64,000 nucleotides of DNA, from the NCBI GenBank assembly GCA_028283855.1, contig JAPWJX010000003.1, positions 1,240,001-1,304,000 of the forward strand, written 5' to 3'. The translations under genes and the position numbers were made by a program. Below, in pieces: positions 52,960-60,739 of the stretch. A model generated the notes under the pieces. That model was not told the DNA's origin. It did not search any database and worked only from the letters and a program-made list of their open reading frames with translations. Source of the DNA: Verrucomicrobium sp. GTDB taxonomy: Bacteria; Verrucomicrobiota; Verrucomicrobiia; Methylacidiphilales; GAS474. How positions within the stretch are numbered: the stretch's first letter is position 1; each line of letters starts with the position of its first letter.

Positions 52960-53033
52960 GCACCCGTAGCTCAATTGGATAGAGTACTGCCCTCCGAAGG
53001 CAGGGGTTTTGGGTTCAAATCCCAACGGGTGCA
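52960..53033 (+). tRNA. tRNA-Arg (anticodon CCG)
   Basis: 74-nt cloverleaf. The acceptor GCACCCG pairs with CGGGTGC. The D arm starts TAGCTCAATTGGATAGAGTA; the anticodon stem CTGCC/GGCAG holds loop CTCCGAA (anticodon CCG, reads CGG); the T arm is TTGGGTTCAAATCCCAA. Discriminator A; CCA is not encoded. Confidence 0.95.
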
Positions 53034-53042
53034 CTCTTCCCT

Positions 53043-53987
53043 TCATGCCTGGGCGGGCACGGTCTCGAATCCTTCCGCCTCCCATCCTTCCAGGCCGCCC
53101 CGCATCCCGCGCAGCGATTTGACGCCCAGCTGGCGCAGCAGCCGCACCGCGTGAAAGGCGGCCTGGCTTCCGGGACAGTCGCAGTAGACGATCACGTCGT
53201 GCTCCAGGGGCACCTCGGCCAGGTACTGCTCCAGCAAATCGTGGGGGACGTGGCGCGCCCCCGGGATCAGGACCGGATGCCGCTGAAAGTTCAGGGAGTG
53301 CCGGATATCGAGAATCGCGACGTCTTCCCCCCGCTCGATCATGGACTTCAGCTCCCGCGGCGTGATGCTCCGCTGGATCTCCCTGTGGAGGTCGCGCAGG
53401 TAGATCCGGCGCCGCACGAAGCGCCAGAGCAGGAAAAGGACGGCCAGCCCCGCGAAAATCAGCGCGAAGTGCTCCCGCAGAAAGCCGAACCAGAGAGAGC
53501 GGTCCGGCAGCGTCTTCCATAGGCCCATTCCCGCCAGGAGGGGCGCCGCGCACCATAGGCAAATGCCGCCGATGTCGAAGGCGATGAAGCGCCGCGCCGG
53601 CAGTCCCGCCGCCCCCGCGAGAGGCGGAGCCAGCGTGTTGAGGCCCGGCACGAATTTGGCGAAGAGAAGCACCTGCGCCCCGTGGCGGCTGAACATCGCC
53701 TTCGTCTTCGCCACGCAGGTGTTCGGCTTCCAGGAAAGGCGCGCCAGGAAGTGAAGGATATGCACTCCGTGAGAGCGCCCCACGGCAAACCAGAGGAAGT
53801 CGGCGATCAATGATCCGGCCACGATTGCCAAAAGGGATGGCAGCAGCCCCATGCGGCCGGAGGAAATGAAGGTGCCGGTCGCCAGGAGGATCGGGAAGCA
53901 GGGGATGGGCAGGCCCCCTTGTTCCGCCAGCACCCAAAAGAAGAGTCCGGCGTATGTGACGTTGGAAAGCAGGGAGGCTGGGTCCAT
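53043..53987 (-). CDS. DedA-family membrane protein fused to a rhodanese domain
   Basis: 314 aa. Residues 1 to about 205 are a DedA/VTT protein: [20 protein letters not shown], then [34 protein letters not shown] and a GMGLWKTLP end. A TM segment (about 178-195) leads into a cytosolic rhodanese domain (about 210-310) with [12 protein letters not shown] and the Cys loop [13 protein letters not shown]. DedA-rhodanese fusions are known. The open frame upstream to 54167 is antisense to tRNA-Leu, so ATG 53987 (MDPASLL) is used. Confidence 0.9.
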   Translation of the reverse strand: MDPASLLSNVTYAGLFFWVLAEQGGLPIPCFPILLATGTFISSGRMGLLPSLLAIVAGSLIADFLWFAVGRSHGVHILHFLARLSWKPNTCVAKTKAMFSRHGAQVLLFAKFVPGLNTLAPPLAGAAGLPARRFIAFDIGGICLWCAAPLLAGMGLWKTLPDRSLWFGFLREHFALIFAGLAVLFLLWRFVRRRIYLRDLHREIQRSITPRELKSMIERGEDVAILDIRHSLNFQRHPVLIPGARHVPHDLLEQYLAEVPLEHDVIVYCDCPGSQAAFHAVRLLRQLGVKSLRGMRGGLEGWEAEGFETVPAQA

Positions 53988-54060
53988 AGAGGGCAGGCTG
54001 ATCGCCTGCGCCCAATATAGACGCCCGGCCGGATCATATCCACCCTTGCCGCCTTCCGTA

Positions 54061-54079
54061 CCATCCTTTACAAGGATGG
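54061..54079 (+). other. Short perfect hairpin just upstream of tRNA-Leu
   Basis: CCATCCTT/AAGGATGG (8 bp) with a 3-nt loop, 6 bp before the tRNA. No T-run follows. It may be a processing or transcription-stop signal for the region; nothing else fits it. Confidence 0.35.
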
Positions 54080-54085
54080 GACGCC

Positions 54086-54166
54086 GCCGGCGTGGCGAAA
54101 TGGCAGACGCAGTTGACTCAAAATCATCCGGAGAAATCCATGTCGGTTCGAGTCCGACCGCCGGCA
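54086..54166 (+). tRNA. tRNA-Leu (anticodon CAA)
   Basis: 81 nt. The acceptor GCCGGCG pairs with CGCCGGC. The anticodon stem GTTGA/TCATC has one U-U mismatch and holds loop CTCAAAA (anticodon CAA, reads TTG); a short variable arm CCGGAGAAATCCATG follows, then the T arm GTCGGTTCGAGTCCGAC. It closely resembles E. coli tRNA-Leu(CAA). CCA is not encoded. Confidence 0.93.
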
Positions 54167-54179
54167 CTCCTTCCCTCCC

Positions 54180-54308
54180 TTACTTGCAGCCGCGCAGGAG
54201 GGCGACCACCAGCAGGATCGGCAAAGGGATGCCCAGCAGCCAGAGCAGGACGTAGGTCAGCGTCCCGCCGCGTTGTTTCTGTTCATCGTCGGTGAAGAAG
54301 GCTCTCAT
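54180..54308 (-). CDS. 42-aa single-span membrane protein
   Basis: A short ORF with a good ribosome binding site (GTGAAGGA directly before the ATG at 54308). It starts MRAFFTDDEQKQRGGTLTYV and contains one TM helix, VLLWLLGIPLPILLVVALL, ending GCK. It lies between tRNA-Leu and the epimerase gene. No family firmly recognised; it could be a small stress-type membrane peptide. Confidence 0.6.
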   Translation of the reverse strand: MRAFFTDDEQKQRGGTLTYVLLWLLGIPLPILLVVALLRGCK

Positions 54309-54413
54309 TCCTTCACCCTGCGGGAAGGATGCCAGCCGCGAAGCGTCGGGCTTTTAACCCTTTAGGCAGAATGAAATCCGGCGGCGCGCCCTTTGAAAGA
54401 GGCAGGCCGCCGT

Positions 54414-54430
54414 CCGGGCGATTTGCCCGG
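54414..54430 (-). terminator. Hairpin right after the aldose epimerase stop
   Basis: CCGGGC/GCCCGG (6 bp) with loop GATTT (AAATC on the minus strand), beginning 2 nt after the minus-strand stop. No T-run follows, so it is a weak terminator or an mRNA 3' end stabiliser. Confidence 0.4.
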
Positions 54431-54432
54431 AA

Positions 54433-55353
54433 TCAGGCCGCGCGGTAGCGCAGGGCGCAGACCGCGCGTTCCGTGGCTCCGGGAGCCACGTGGCGCAAGC
54501 CGTAGCCCTCGTGGTGGATCGCGTCGGGCAGGCCCAGCCACGGCTCCACGCAGTAAAAGTCGGAGGTCGGCGTCTCGCTCCAGGTCGTCACCGTGTGCCA
54601 GGGGACCGTCTCGCGCGGGGCCAGGTCGAATTCGATCGTCCGGCCGTCCTGGTGGCGCAGGGAGAAGCGGTTCCGCTTGGGGCCGATCTGGAAGCGGTCG
54701 ATAAGGGCCGGGTTGTCCAGGGTGGAGGAGGCCTCCGGCGCGGGGCCGAAGACGACCTCGCCGCCTTCCTCGCTTTTCCGCATGCCGGTCTTTTCAAAGG
54801 GGAATTCCAGCGTCCAGGCGGGCCGCTCCGCGTGGGGGATATTCAGGTAAAAGTGGTGCCCGGCGTAGTAGGGAAGGGGAGCGGAGCCGGTATTGGTCGT
54901 CGCCAGTTCCACTTCCAGAACGCCATCCCCCGCCAGGCGGTAGGCGACCTCGAAGACGAACGGAAAGGGATACATCTCCAGAGTCTCCGGGGTCGACTCG
55001 ATCCGCAGCCGCACGCTGTCCTCGCCCCCTTCGGGCAGGACCTGGTAGGCCATCTTGCGGGCGAAGCCGTGCATGGGCAGGTCGCGGACGACGCCCTTTT
55101 CATCCTTCCAGCGTCCCAGCACCCCGTCCACGAAGTGGCGGGCGATGAAGGGGAAGAGGACCGGGTTGCCGCCCCGGACCTTCGTCACCTTCTCCCAGTC
55201 CGTCGGCCCGGCGGGCCAGCGGACCACTTCCTGGCCGCCGACGTGCCAGTCCAGGAGGAGGCCGCCGTATTGCGGGGCCAGCCGGGCGCGGTCGGCGCCG
55301 CGGCGCAGTTCGATGGCGTCGATGCCGTGGAAGGGAACGGTGGGTTTGCTCAT
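54433..55353 (-). CDS. Aldose 1-epimerase family protein
   Basis: 306 aa, galactose mutarotase-like beta sandwich. GNPVLFPFIARHFVDG and MHGFARKMAYQV carry the conserved Asn/Arg and His; GHHFYLNIPHAERP and the late FYCVEPWLGLPDAIHHEGYG hold a further His and the catalytic Glu. It interconverts sugar anomers or acts on a hexose-6-phosphate; the substrate is not decided by the sequence. The start overlaps the dgt stop by 4 bp. Confidence 0.88.
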   Translation of the reverse strand: MSKPTVPFHGIDAIELRRGADRARLAPQYGGLLLDWHVGGQEVVRWPAGPTDWEKVTKVRGGNPVLFPFIARHFVDGVLGRWKDEKGVVRDLPMHGFARKMAYQVLPEGGEDSVRLRIESTPETLEMYPFPFVFEVAYRLAGDGVLEVELATTNTGSAPLPYYAGHHFYLNIPHAERPAWTLEFPFEKTGMRKSEEGGEVVFGPAPEASSTLDNPALIDRFQIGPKRNRFSLRHQDGRTIEFDLAPRETVPWHTVTTWSETPTSDFYCVEPWLGLPDAIHHEGYGLRHVAPGATERAVCALRYRAA

Positions 55354-56657
55354 GATCCGGGGAGGGAGATTCCTTTGATTTTCTTGTAGAGGCCGACGGC
55401 GTAGCTGTCCGTCATGCCGGAGACGAAGTCGAGGATGGAGAGGAGCTGCTCGTAGGGCGTGGCTTTGTCGAGGAACTGCTTGGGAACGAGCTGAAGAAGC
55501 TTTGTGTTGTGATCCTTCTTGTCGGTTGGAGGAGTAAGCGCAGCGGCAGCAAAGGCGTTGAGCAAGCCGCCAAGAACCTCGAAGCCAGCGGCTTCGATCT
55601 CGATAACGTCCCTCGCGCGATAGATCTGGGAGGAGGAAATATTTTGAATTTCCTTGAGAGCGCTTTGAGCGGGAATTTGCTTAGTGAGTGCCTGGGTGAG
55701 CGTCCCGGTCAGGATTTCATCTTCCGCTTCCAGAAAGCGGTCGCGGACTTGATCGATGACGGCGCTGATGGCCTTGGCACGGAGAAACTCGATCCGGTTC
55801 TTTTTATCCTCGATTTTGAGAGCGTTGTCGGTGGTTTTCGGATTGCCGATAGTGGCCGAGAGGAGATCGAACGTCTCCTGATGGGTTACGTAATTAAGGC
55901 GGAAGCCGTCCTCGAGATCGACTAGGCCGTAGCACAGGTCGTCGGCGGCCTCCACAAGGAAGACCAGTGGATGGCGGCACCAATTGCCGTCGCGCTTCAG
56001 GAGACCCAGGTTCGCGGCGATTTCGTCAAAGAAAGGGGCCTCCGCTTGGAAATAACCGAACTTCTTCGACCACGGTCCCTTATTCTCCGGCAGAGAGACG
56101 CCCGGATATTTCGTGAAGGCGCCCAGGGTGGCGTGGGTTAGTTGGAGGCCGCCCTTGTCGATCACCATCTGGAGCCGGGTGAGAAGGCGGAAGCCTTGAG
56201 CATTGCCTTCGTAGCGGGAAATATCCTCTTTTTGTGCCGGAGTGAGGAAGGATGCCTTTTCCTGCCAGCCTTGGAACCAATGGCGGATGGCGTCCTCTCC
56301 GGAGTGGCCGAAGGGTGGGTTGCCGATGTCGTGGGCCAGGCAGGCGGCGGCGACGATCGCGCCGATGTCGGAGGGGTGGACGCTGCCGATACGGTCCTTC
56401 AGGGCGTGGCCCACGGCGGTGCCTAGGCTGCGGCCCACGCAGGAGGTCTCCAGGCTGTGGGTCAACCGGGTGTGGACGAAGTCATTATCCGCCAGGGGAA
56501 AGACCTGCGTCTTGTCCTGGAGGCGCCGGAAGGCGGTGGAGAAGATAATGCGGTCGAAGTCCTGTTGGAAGGGGGAACGGGAGGGATCGTAAACGGGCTC
56601 CTTGTCTTTCCCCAGGCGCTTGGCGGAGAGGAGGCGGGGCCATTCCATCTTGCTCAT
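55350..56657 (-). CDS. dgt: dGTP triphosphohydrolase (dGTPase), HD superfamily
   Basis: 435 aa. RRLQDKTQVFPLADNDFVHT, RLTHSLETSCVGRSLG and the HD motif in CLAHDIGNPPFGHSGEDAI are typical of the Dgt family, which hydrolyses dGTP to deoxyguanosine and triphosphate. The 3'-half DNA is much poorer in G+C than its surroundings (26 of 60 bases in 55621-55680 and 29 of 60 in 55801-55860, against 38 of 60 in 54961-55020). Co-translated with the epimerase (ATGA overlap). Confidence 0.93.
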   Translation of the reverse strand: MSKMEWPRLLSAKRLGKDKEPVYDPSRSPFQQDFDRIIFSTAFRRLQDKTQVFPLADNDFVHTRLTHSLETSCVGRSLGTAVGHALKDRIGSVHPSDIGAIVAAACLAHDIGNPPFGHSGEDAIRHWFQGWQEKASFLTPAQKEDISRYEGNAQGFRLLTRLQMVIDKGGLQLTHATLGAFTKYPGVSLPENKGPWSKKFGYFQAEAPFFDEIAANLGLLKRDGNWCRHPLVFLVEAADDLCYGLVDLEDGFRLNYVTHQETFDLLSATIGNPKTTDNALKIEDKKNRIEFLRAKAISAVIDQVRDRFLEAEDEILTGTLTQALTKQIPAQSALKEIQNISSSQIYRARDVIEIEAAGFEVLGGLLNAFAAAALTPPTDKKDHNTKLLQLVPKQFLDKATPYEQLLSILDFVSGMTDSYAVGLYKKIKGISLPGS

Positions 56658-56724
56658 ATGCAGGGACGGAAAGCTGCCACGCTCCGGCTTGTGAAACCAG
56701 TTCTATGTTTTAGGCTGGGGGGCG

Positions 56725-58098
56725 ATGCCCCTTTCCGGCCTGCTTCAGACTCTCCCCGCGGGGCGGGTCCTCACCGCGCCGGAAGATCTGATCCCTTATT
56801 CCTTTGACGGCACGGCTGCCCTGCGGCGGATGCCCGCCGCCGTCGTCCTGCCGGAGTCGGCGGAGGAGGTCGCCGCTCTGCTCCGCTGGGCCTCCGCCAC
56901 CCGCACGGCGGTGGTGACGCGCGGCTCCGGCACGGGGCTGAGCGGCGGCAGCGTGCCCACGCCCGGCTCCGTCGTCCTTTGTCTGACCCGGATGAACCGC
57001 ATCCTGGAACTCGACGCGCGGAACCTGACCCTGCGGTGCGAGGCGGGCGCCGTCACCCAGGCCGTCGCGGCGGCGGCGGAGAAGGAGGGCCTCTTCTACC
57101 CGCCCGATCCCGGCTCCATGAAGATCTCCACCCTGGGCGGCAACGTGGCGGAGAACAGCGGCGGCCTGCGCGGCCTCAAATACGGGGTGACGCGGGACTA
57201 CGTCATGGGCCTGCGCGCCGTCCTGGCGGACGGCACGGTGATCGAAACGGGCAACAAGTGCGTGAAGGACGTCGCCGGCTATCCCTTGAAGGACCTCTTC
57301 ATCGGCTCGGAAGGGACCCTGGGCGTGGTCACGGAGGTGCTGCTGAAGCTGGTGCCAAAACCCGCCGCACGCGCCACTGTCCTGGCGGAATACGCCTCCA
57401 TGGAGGCCGCGGCGGAGACGGTGTCCGCCATCATCGCGGCGAAGATCATTCCCTGCACCCTCGAGTTCCTCGACAACGTCACCCTCAACTGCGTGGAGGA
57501 CTTCACCGCCGTGGGCCTGCCGCGCGGGGCCGCCGCGCTCCTCCTGATGGAAACGGACGGCCACCCCGCCGCCGTGGCGGAGGAGGCGGACGCCATGGCC
57601 GCCCTGGCCCAGGCCCATGGGGCGCTCTCCGTCCGCCGCGCCCGGGACGAGGCGGAGGCCGCCGCCCTGGCCTCCGCCCGGCGCTCCGCCTTTTCCGCCC
57701 TGGCGCGGGTTTCCCCCACCACCCTCCTGGAGGACGCCACCGTCCCCCGCAGCGCGCTGGCCGTCATGGTGGCCAAGATCGCGGAGATCGCCGCGCGCCA
57801 CCGCCTTAAAGTGGGCACCTTCGGCCACATGGGGGACGGCAACCTTCACCCCACCTTCCTGACGGACGAGAGGAACACGGAAGAAATGGCCCGCGTGGAG
57901 GCCGCCATGGAGGAAATCTTCGCGGAGGCCCTGGCCCTGGGCGGCACGATCACGGGGGAGCACGGCGTCGGCCTGGCGAAGAAGCCCTACCTGGCCCGCG
58001 CCGTCGGGGAGGGGAACGTCCGCGTCATGCGCGCGCTGAAAGCCGCTTTCGACCCCCAGGGCATCCTCAACCCCGGGAAAATCTTCGACCCCGCATGA
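56725..58098 (+). CDS. glcD: FAD-linked glycolate (2-hydroxyacid) oxidase subunit GlcD
   Basis: 457 aa. FAD-binding PCMH domain with VVTRGSGTGLSGGSVPTPGS and DPGSMKISTLGGNVAENSGG; FAD-oxidase C-terminal domain with FGHMGDGNLHP and GEHGVGLAKKPYL. It oxidises glycolate or D-lactate, passing electrons to GlcF. The stop overlaps glcF by 4 bp. No glcE gene is present, so it may be a two-subunit enzyme. Confidence 0.93.
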   Translation: MPLSGLLQTLPAGRVLTAPEDLIPYSFDGTAALRRMPAAVVLPESAEEVAALLRWASATRTAVVTRGSGTGLSGGSVPTPGSVVLCLTRMNRILELDARNLTLRCEAGAVTQAVAAAAEKEGLFYPPDPGSMKISTLGGNVAENSGGLRGLKYGVTRDYVMGLRAVLADGTVIETGNKCVKDVAGYPLKDLFIGSEGTLGVVTEVLLKLVPKPAARATVLAEYASMEAAAETVSAIIAAKIIPCTLEFLDNVTLNCVEDFTAVGLPRGAAALLLMETDGHPAAVAEEADAMAALAQAHGALSVRRARDEAEAAALASARRSAFSALARVSPTTLLEDATVPRSALAVMVAKIAEIAARHRLKVGTFGHMGDGNLHPTFLTDERNTEEMARVEAAMEEIFAEALALGGTITGEHGVGLAKKPYLARAVGEGNVRVMRALKAAFDPQGILNPGKIFDPA

Positions 58099-59393
58099 AA
58101 AGCCTGCGCGAGCTCGACTACTCCGTCCTTCAGCAGTGCATCCACTGCGGCCTTTGCCTGCCGACCTGCCCCACCTACGACATCACCAAGGCGGAGCGGA
58201 ACAGCCCGCGCGGGCGCATCTCCCTCATGCGCGCCATCGCGGACGGGGAGCTGGAGGCGGGCGCGGCCTTCGGCGACGAGATGTATTATTGTCTGGGCTG
58301 CCTGGCCTGCCAGACGGCCTGCCCGGCGGGGGTCGACTACGCCACGCTGTTTGAAACCGCCCGTGCGGAGGCGGAGGCTTCCCCCGCCTTTGCCGCCCGC
58401 TCCCCGGGGCGGAAGGTCCTGCGCGCCTTCCTCCTGCGCGGCCTCTTCATGCGGCCCCGGCTCCTGCGCCTGGCCGGGCGCCTGCTGGAACTCTGGCAGC
58501 GCCTGGGCCTGGACCGCCTGGCCCGCGCGCTGCGCCTCACCGCGCTCCTCCCCGCCCGCCTGCGGAAGCTGGAGCGCCAGACGCCGCGCGTTTCCCGGCG
58601 CTTCTCCCACCAGCTCATCGCGCCGGTGGAGGGCGGAGCGGAGGCCCGCTTCCGCGTCGGCCTCCTCACCGGCTGCGTCCAGGACCTGATCTATCCGCAG
58701 GTGAACCGGGACACCGCCGACGCGCTCCGCGCGCACGGCTGCCAGGTCCACACGCCGCCCGTCCAGCCTTGTTGCGGCTCCCTCCTGGCCCACAACGGGG
58801 AGCCCGCCGCCGCGGCGGATCTGGCCCGCCGGATGATCGACCTCTTTCCCCCGGACCAGTTCGACGCCTTCATCACCAACGCGGGCGGCTGCGGCTCCCA
58901 TTTGAAGCAATATGGCCGCCTTTTGGCCGACGATCCCGCCTACGCCGCCCGCGCGGCCGCGTGGGCGGCTAAGGTCCGGGACATCCATGAATGGATGGCG
59001 GAAGTCGGCATCGAGCCCGCCACGCCGGGCGGCTGCGTGCCCCGCCGGGCCGTGGCCTACCACGCCTCCTGCCACCTCTGCCACGGGCAGAAGATCGACG
59101 CGGCGCCCCGCGCCGTCCTCCGCGCGGTGCCGGGCGTGGCCGTCGTCGAAATCCCGGAGTCGACGTGGTGTTGCGGCAGCGCGGGCATTTATAATTTGAC
59201 CCACCCGGAGACCGCCCAGCGGCTCCTGGACCGGAAGATCGCCCATTTGCGCGCCAGCGGGGCGGAGATCGTCGCCACGGGCAATCCGGGCTGCCTTCTC
59301 CAGCTGGAAAACGGCGCTCGGGAGGCGGGGCTCTCCTTGCGCGTCGTCCATCCCGTCACGTTATGGGCGGAAGCCCGGCGGGAAGTGCAGTAA
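58095..59393 (+). CDS. glcF: Glycolate oxidase iron-sulfur subunit GlcF
   Basis: 432 aa. Two 4Fe-4S ligand sets occur near the N-terminus: CIHCGLCLPTCP and CLGCLACQTACP. Then two CCG-type (DUF224) repeats follow: CCGSLL...GCGSH near the middle and CHLCHGQ...CCGSAG near the end, which usually bind a further cofactor or cluster. It passes electrons from GlcD to the quinone pool. Confidence 0.93.
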   Translation: MKSLRELDYSVLQQCIHCGLCLPTCPTYDITKAERNSPRGRISLMRAIADGELEAGAAFGDEMYYCLGCLACQTACPAGVDYATLFETARAEAEASPAFAARSPGRKVLRAFLLRGLFMRPRLLRLAGRLLELWQRLGLDRLARALRLTALLPARLRKLERQTPRVSRRFSHQLIAPVEGGAEARFRVGLLTGCVQDLIYPQVNRDTADALRAHGCQVHTPPVQPCCGSLLAHNGEPAAAADLARRMIDLFPPDQFDAFITNAGGCGSHLKQYGRLLADDPAYAARAAAWAAKVRDIHEWMAEVGIEPATPGGCVPRRAVAYHASCHLCHGQKIDAAPRAVLRAVPGVAVVEIPESTWCCGSAGIYNLTHPETAQRLLDRKIAHLRASGAEIVATGNPGCLLQLENGAREAGLSLRVVHPVTLWAEARREVQ

Positions 59394-59577
59394 GCAGGCG
59401 CAAACGCACGATTCGCATGTGTTAAGCATGCATTTTGCAATTTGCACGGAGGGCTATTTTTTGGGGGTGCAAAGGTGTAAAATTTTATAAGTCGCTCCGG
59501 TTAAGTAATTAACGGGTGTTTAATAATGCCTTGGCATGGGGGGTGCACCTTCATTCTTAACTTAACCAGGAGTTTTT
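59394..59577 (+). promoter_or_regulatory. Longest intergenic stretch: AT-rich upstream region of the DUF1328 gene
   Basis: 184 bp with A/T-rich sequence unlike its surroundings. It contains TGTAAAATTTTATAAG (59478-59493), GTTTAATAATGCC (59518-59530), a perfect 5-bp palindrome with a 2-nt gap (ATGCCTTGGCAT, 59525-59536) and repeated TGCA/GGTG stretches. One or more promoters are likely; no single sigma class can be named. An AGGAG ribosome binding site precedes the ATG at 59578. Confidence 0.4.
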
Positions 59578-59745
59578 ATGCTGAGTCTTACGGTCACCTT
59601 CCTCGTCATCGCCCTCATCGCGGCAGCCCTCGGATTCGGCGGTATCGCCGGTACTGCGGCGGGCATCGCCAAGATTTGTTTCTTCGTCTTCCTCGTGCTC
59701 TTTGTCGTCTCCCTGCTGTTTGGTGGGCGCCGCCCGTCCGTCTGA
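59578..59745 (+). CDS. DUF1328-family small membrane protein (YtjA-like)
   Basis: 55 aa, two TM helices: [20 protein letters not shown] and [20 protein letters not shown], ending LFGGRRPSV. The [18 protein letters not shown] signature is typical of the family. These proteins are often linked to stress conditions; their function is unknown. Strong ribosome binding site (CCAGGAG). Confidence 0.88.
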   Translation: MLSLTVTFLVIALIAAALGFGGIAGTAAGIAKICFFVFLVLFVVSLLFGGRRPSV

Positions 59746-59768
59746 GAAGCGACTGAGATTCTCCTTTA

Positions 59769-59811
59769 GGTCCCGGGCGGGAAGGACGGGGTGTCCTTTC
59801 CCGGCGGGACC
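59769..59811 (+). other. Long imperfect hairpin between two small genes
   Basis: GGTCCCGGGCGGGAAGGAC and GTCCTTTCCCGGCGGGACC can pair over nearly their full length around a 5-nt GGGGT loop. No T-run follows on either strand. It may stop transcription weakly, stabilise the DUF1328 mRNA, or control the 57-aa ORF after it, whose start lies 22 nt downstream. Confidence 0.5.
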
Positions 59812-59833
59812 GCAACCAACCCCTACTCCGACA

Positions 59834-60007
59834 ATGAAAAACTCCGGCCTTTTCGACGAACTCGACTCGTTCCTGACTAACCTGATCATTGCCCGCGCTC
59901 CCGCATCCGATCGGAAGAATCTCCGCGCTTGGTTGCAGCCGGAGTCCAAGCGTCCCGCCCCCAAGGCGCGGAAGCGGAAGATTTCCGGCGCCATGGCGAT
60001 GGCCTGA
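59834..60007 (+). CDS. 57-aa basic protein (unknown)
   Basis: Starts MKNSGLFDELDSFLTNLIIA and ends in a strongly basic tail (ESKRPAPKARKRKISGAM). No signal peptide. No Shine-Dalgarno is seen; the long hairpin is just upstream. The basic tail suggests nucleic-acid or ribosome contact, which is an inference. Followed by a strong bidirectional terminator. Confidence 0.6.
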   Translation: MKNSGLFDELDSFLTNLIIARAPASDRKNLRAWLQPESKRPAPKARKRKISGAMAMA

Positions 60008-60028
60008 GTGTTGAGGGATAAAAAATTT

Positions 60029-60057
60029 GAGGGGCGGTCCCGAAAGGGCCGCCCCTC
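60029..60057. terminator. Bidirectional intrinsic terminator
   Basis: 12-bp GC-rich stem (GAGGGGCGGTCC/GGGCCGCCCCTC) with a 5-nt CGAAA loop. On the minus strand it runs into AAATTTTTTATC, a good terminator for the 60094-60672 gene; on the plus strand TTGCGTTT follows, a weaker terminator for the small genes. Confidence 0.75.
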
Positions 60058-60093
60058 TTGCGTTTCAGAGAAAAAGCGAAAAAGAAAGAGACC

Positions 60094-60672
60094 TCACTCC
60101 GTCCAGATGCGGGAGGGGAGCTGGCCGTTGCCGTTTTTCTCTCCCTTCATGTCGGGCGGTTGGGCCATGTTTTGGTGGAAGAAATGGTTTACTTCGGTCT
60201 CGATCCCCATCTCGTGAAAGATCAAAGAGGCGGTGGTGATGTCATGATGGGTCACGCCGATTTGGACATGGCCGGAGTCCCCCAGGTGGCGGATGAACTT
60301 GGAAATGAGGGAGTAGGGAAGCTCCTCCTGCAAGGCTCCGCTCCCCGGCGGCGGCCCATGGATAACGCGGATGCTTCGGGCCGGATAGCCCGCTTTGCGG
60401 AGTGCCTTTACCGCCTTTTGCGCCGCAGCCCGGGAAGGAAGCGCCGCCGAAAGCTTCCGAAGAATGGGTCCGGAATGGGGGTCCGCTTCTTGGATGTGGA
60501 AGGGCATAAAATAAACGGGCTGAAAAAGAAATGCATATTCGATGCCATGGCCTGGACGCTTTTTCCTAGGCGCTTGCCCATCAACGAGGAAAATTGGTTT
60601 TCCCGCAGAGCCTGTGAGTAAGGGGAACGGCGAATCTGTGCAAAATGAAGAAATCGCGGCATCTCCTTGCAC
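60094..60672 (-). CDS. Unknown protein with a possible stress-domain (YflT-like) segment
   Basis: 192 aa if ATG 60672 is used; a later ATG at 60507 (MPFHIQEADP) gives about 137 aa and is equally possible. The segment LPSRAAAQKAVKALRKAGYP, then SIRVIHGP, resembles the alpha/beta unit of YflT/general stress protein 17M domains. The gene is A/T-richer than its neighbours and ends at a well-formed terminator on its own strand, which supports it. No membrane segment. Confidence 0.55.
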   Translation of the reverse strand: MQGDAAISSFCTDSPFPLLTGSAGKPIFLVDGQAPRKKRPGHGIEYAFLFQPVYFMPFHIQEADPHSGPILRKLSAALPSRAAAQKAVKALRKAGYPARSIRVIHGPPPGSGALQEELPYSLISKFIRHLGDSGHVQIGVTHHDITTASLIFHEMGIETEVNHFFHQNMAQPPDMKGEKNGNGQLPSRIWTE

Positions 60673-60702
60673 GAAAAGAATTTCAAAAATGAGCTAAGTA
60701 AG

Positions 60703-60730
60703 TTTACGGACGCCATTCTTTCGATATATT
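60703..60730 (+). promoter_or_regulatory. Start-proximal sigma70-like promoter of the hpnA-like gene
   Basis: TTTACG (60703-60708), 16-nt spacer, TATATT (60725-60730). The ATG lies 9 nt after the -10 and has no Shine-Dalgarno (AACCCTTCG before it), so a leaderless mRNA is predicted. Confidence 0.5.
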
Positions 60731-60739
60731 AACCCTTCG

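Noticed and set aside
53988-54167. N-terminal extension of the DedA-rhodanese protein
   Set aside because: These 60 residues are antisense to tRNA-Leu and hydrophilic; ATG 53987 starts at the membrane domain.
60058-60621. 187-aa plus-strand open frame
   Set aside because: It opposes the minus-strand gene that has its own terminator, and shows no domain or ribosome binding site.
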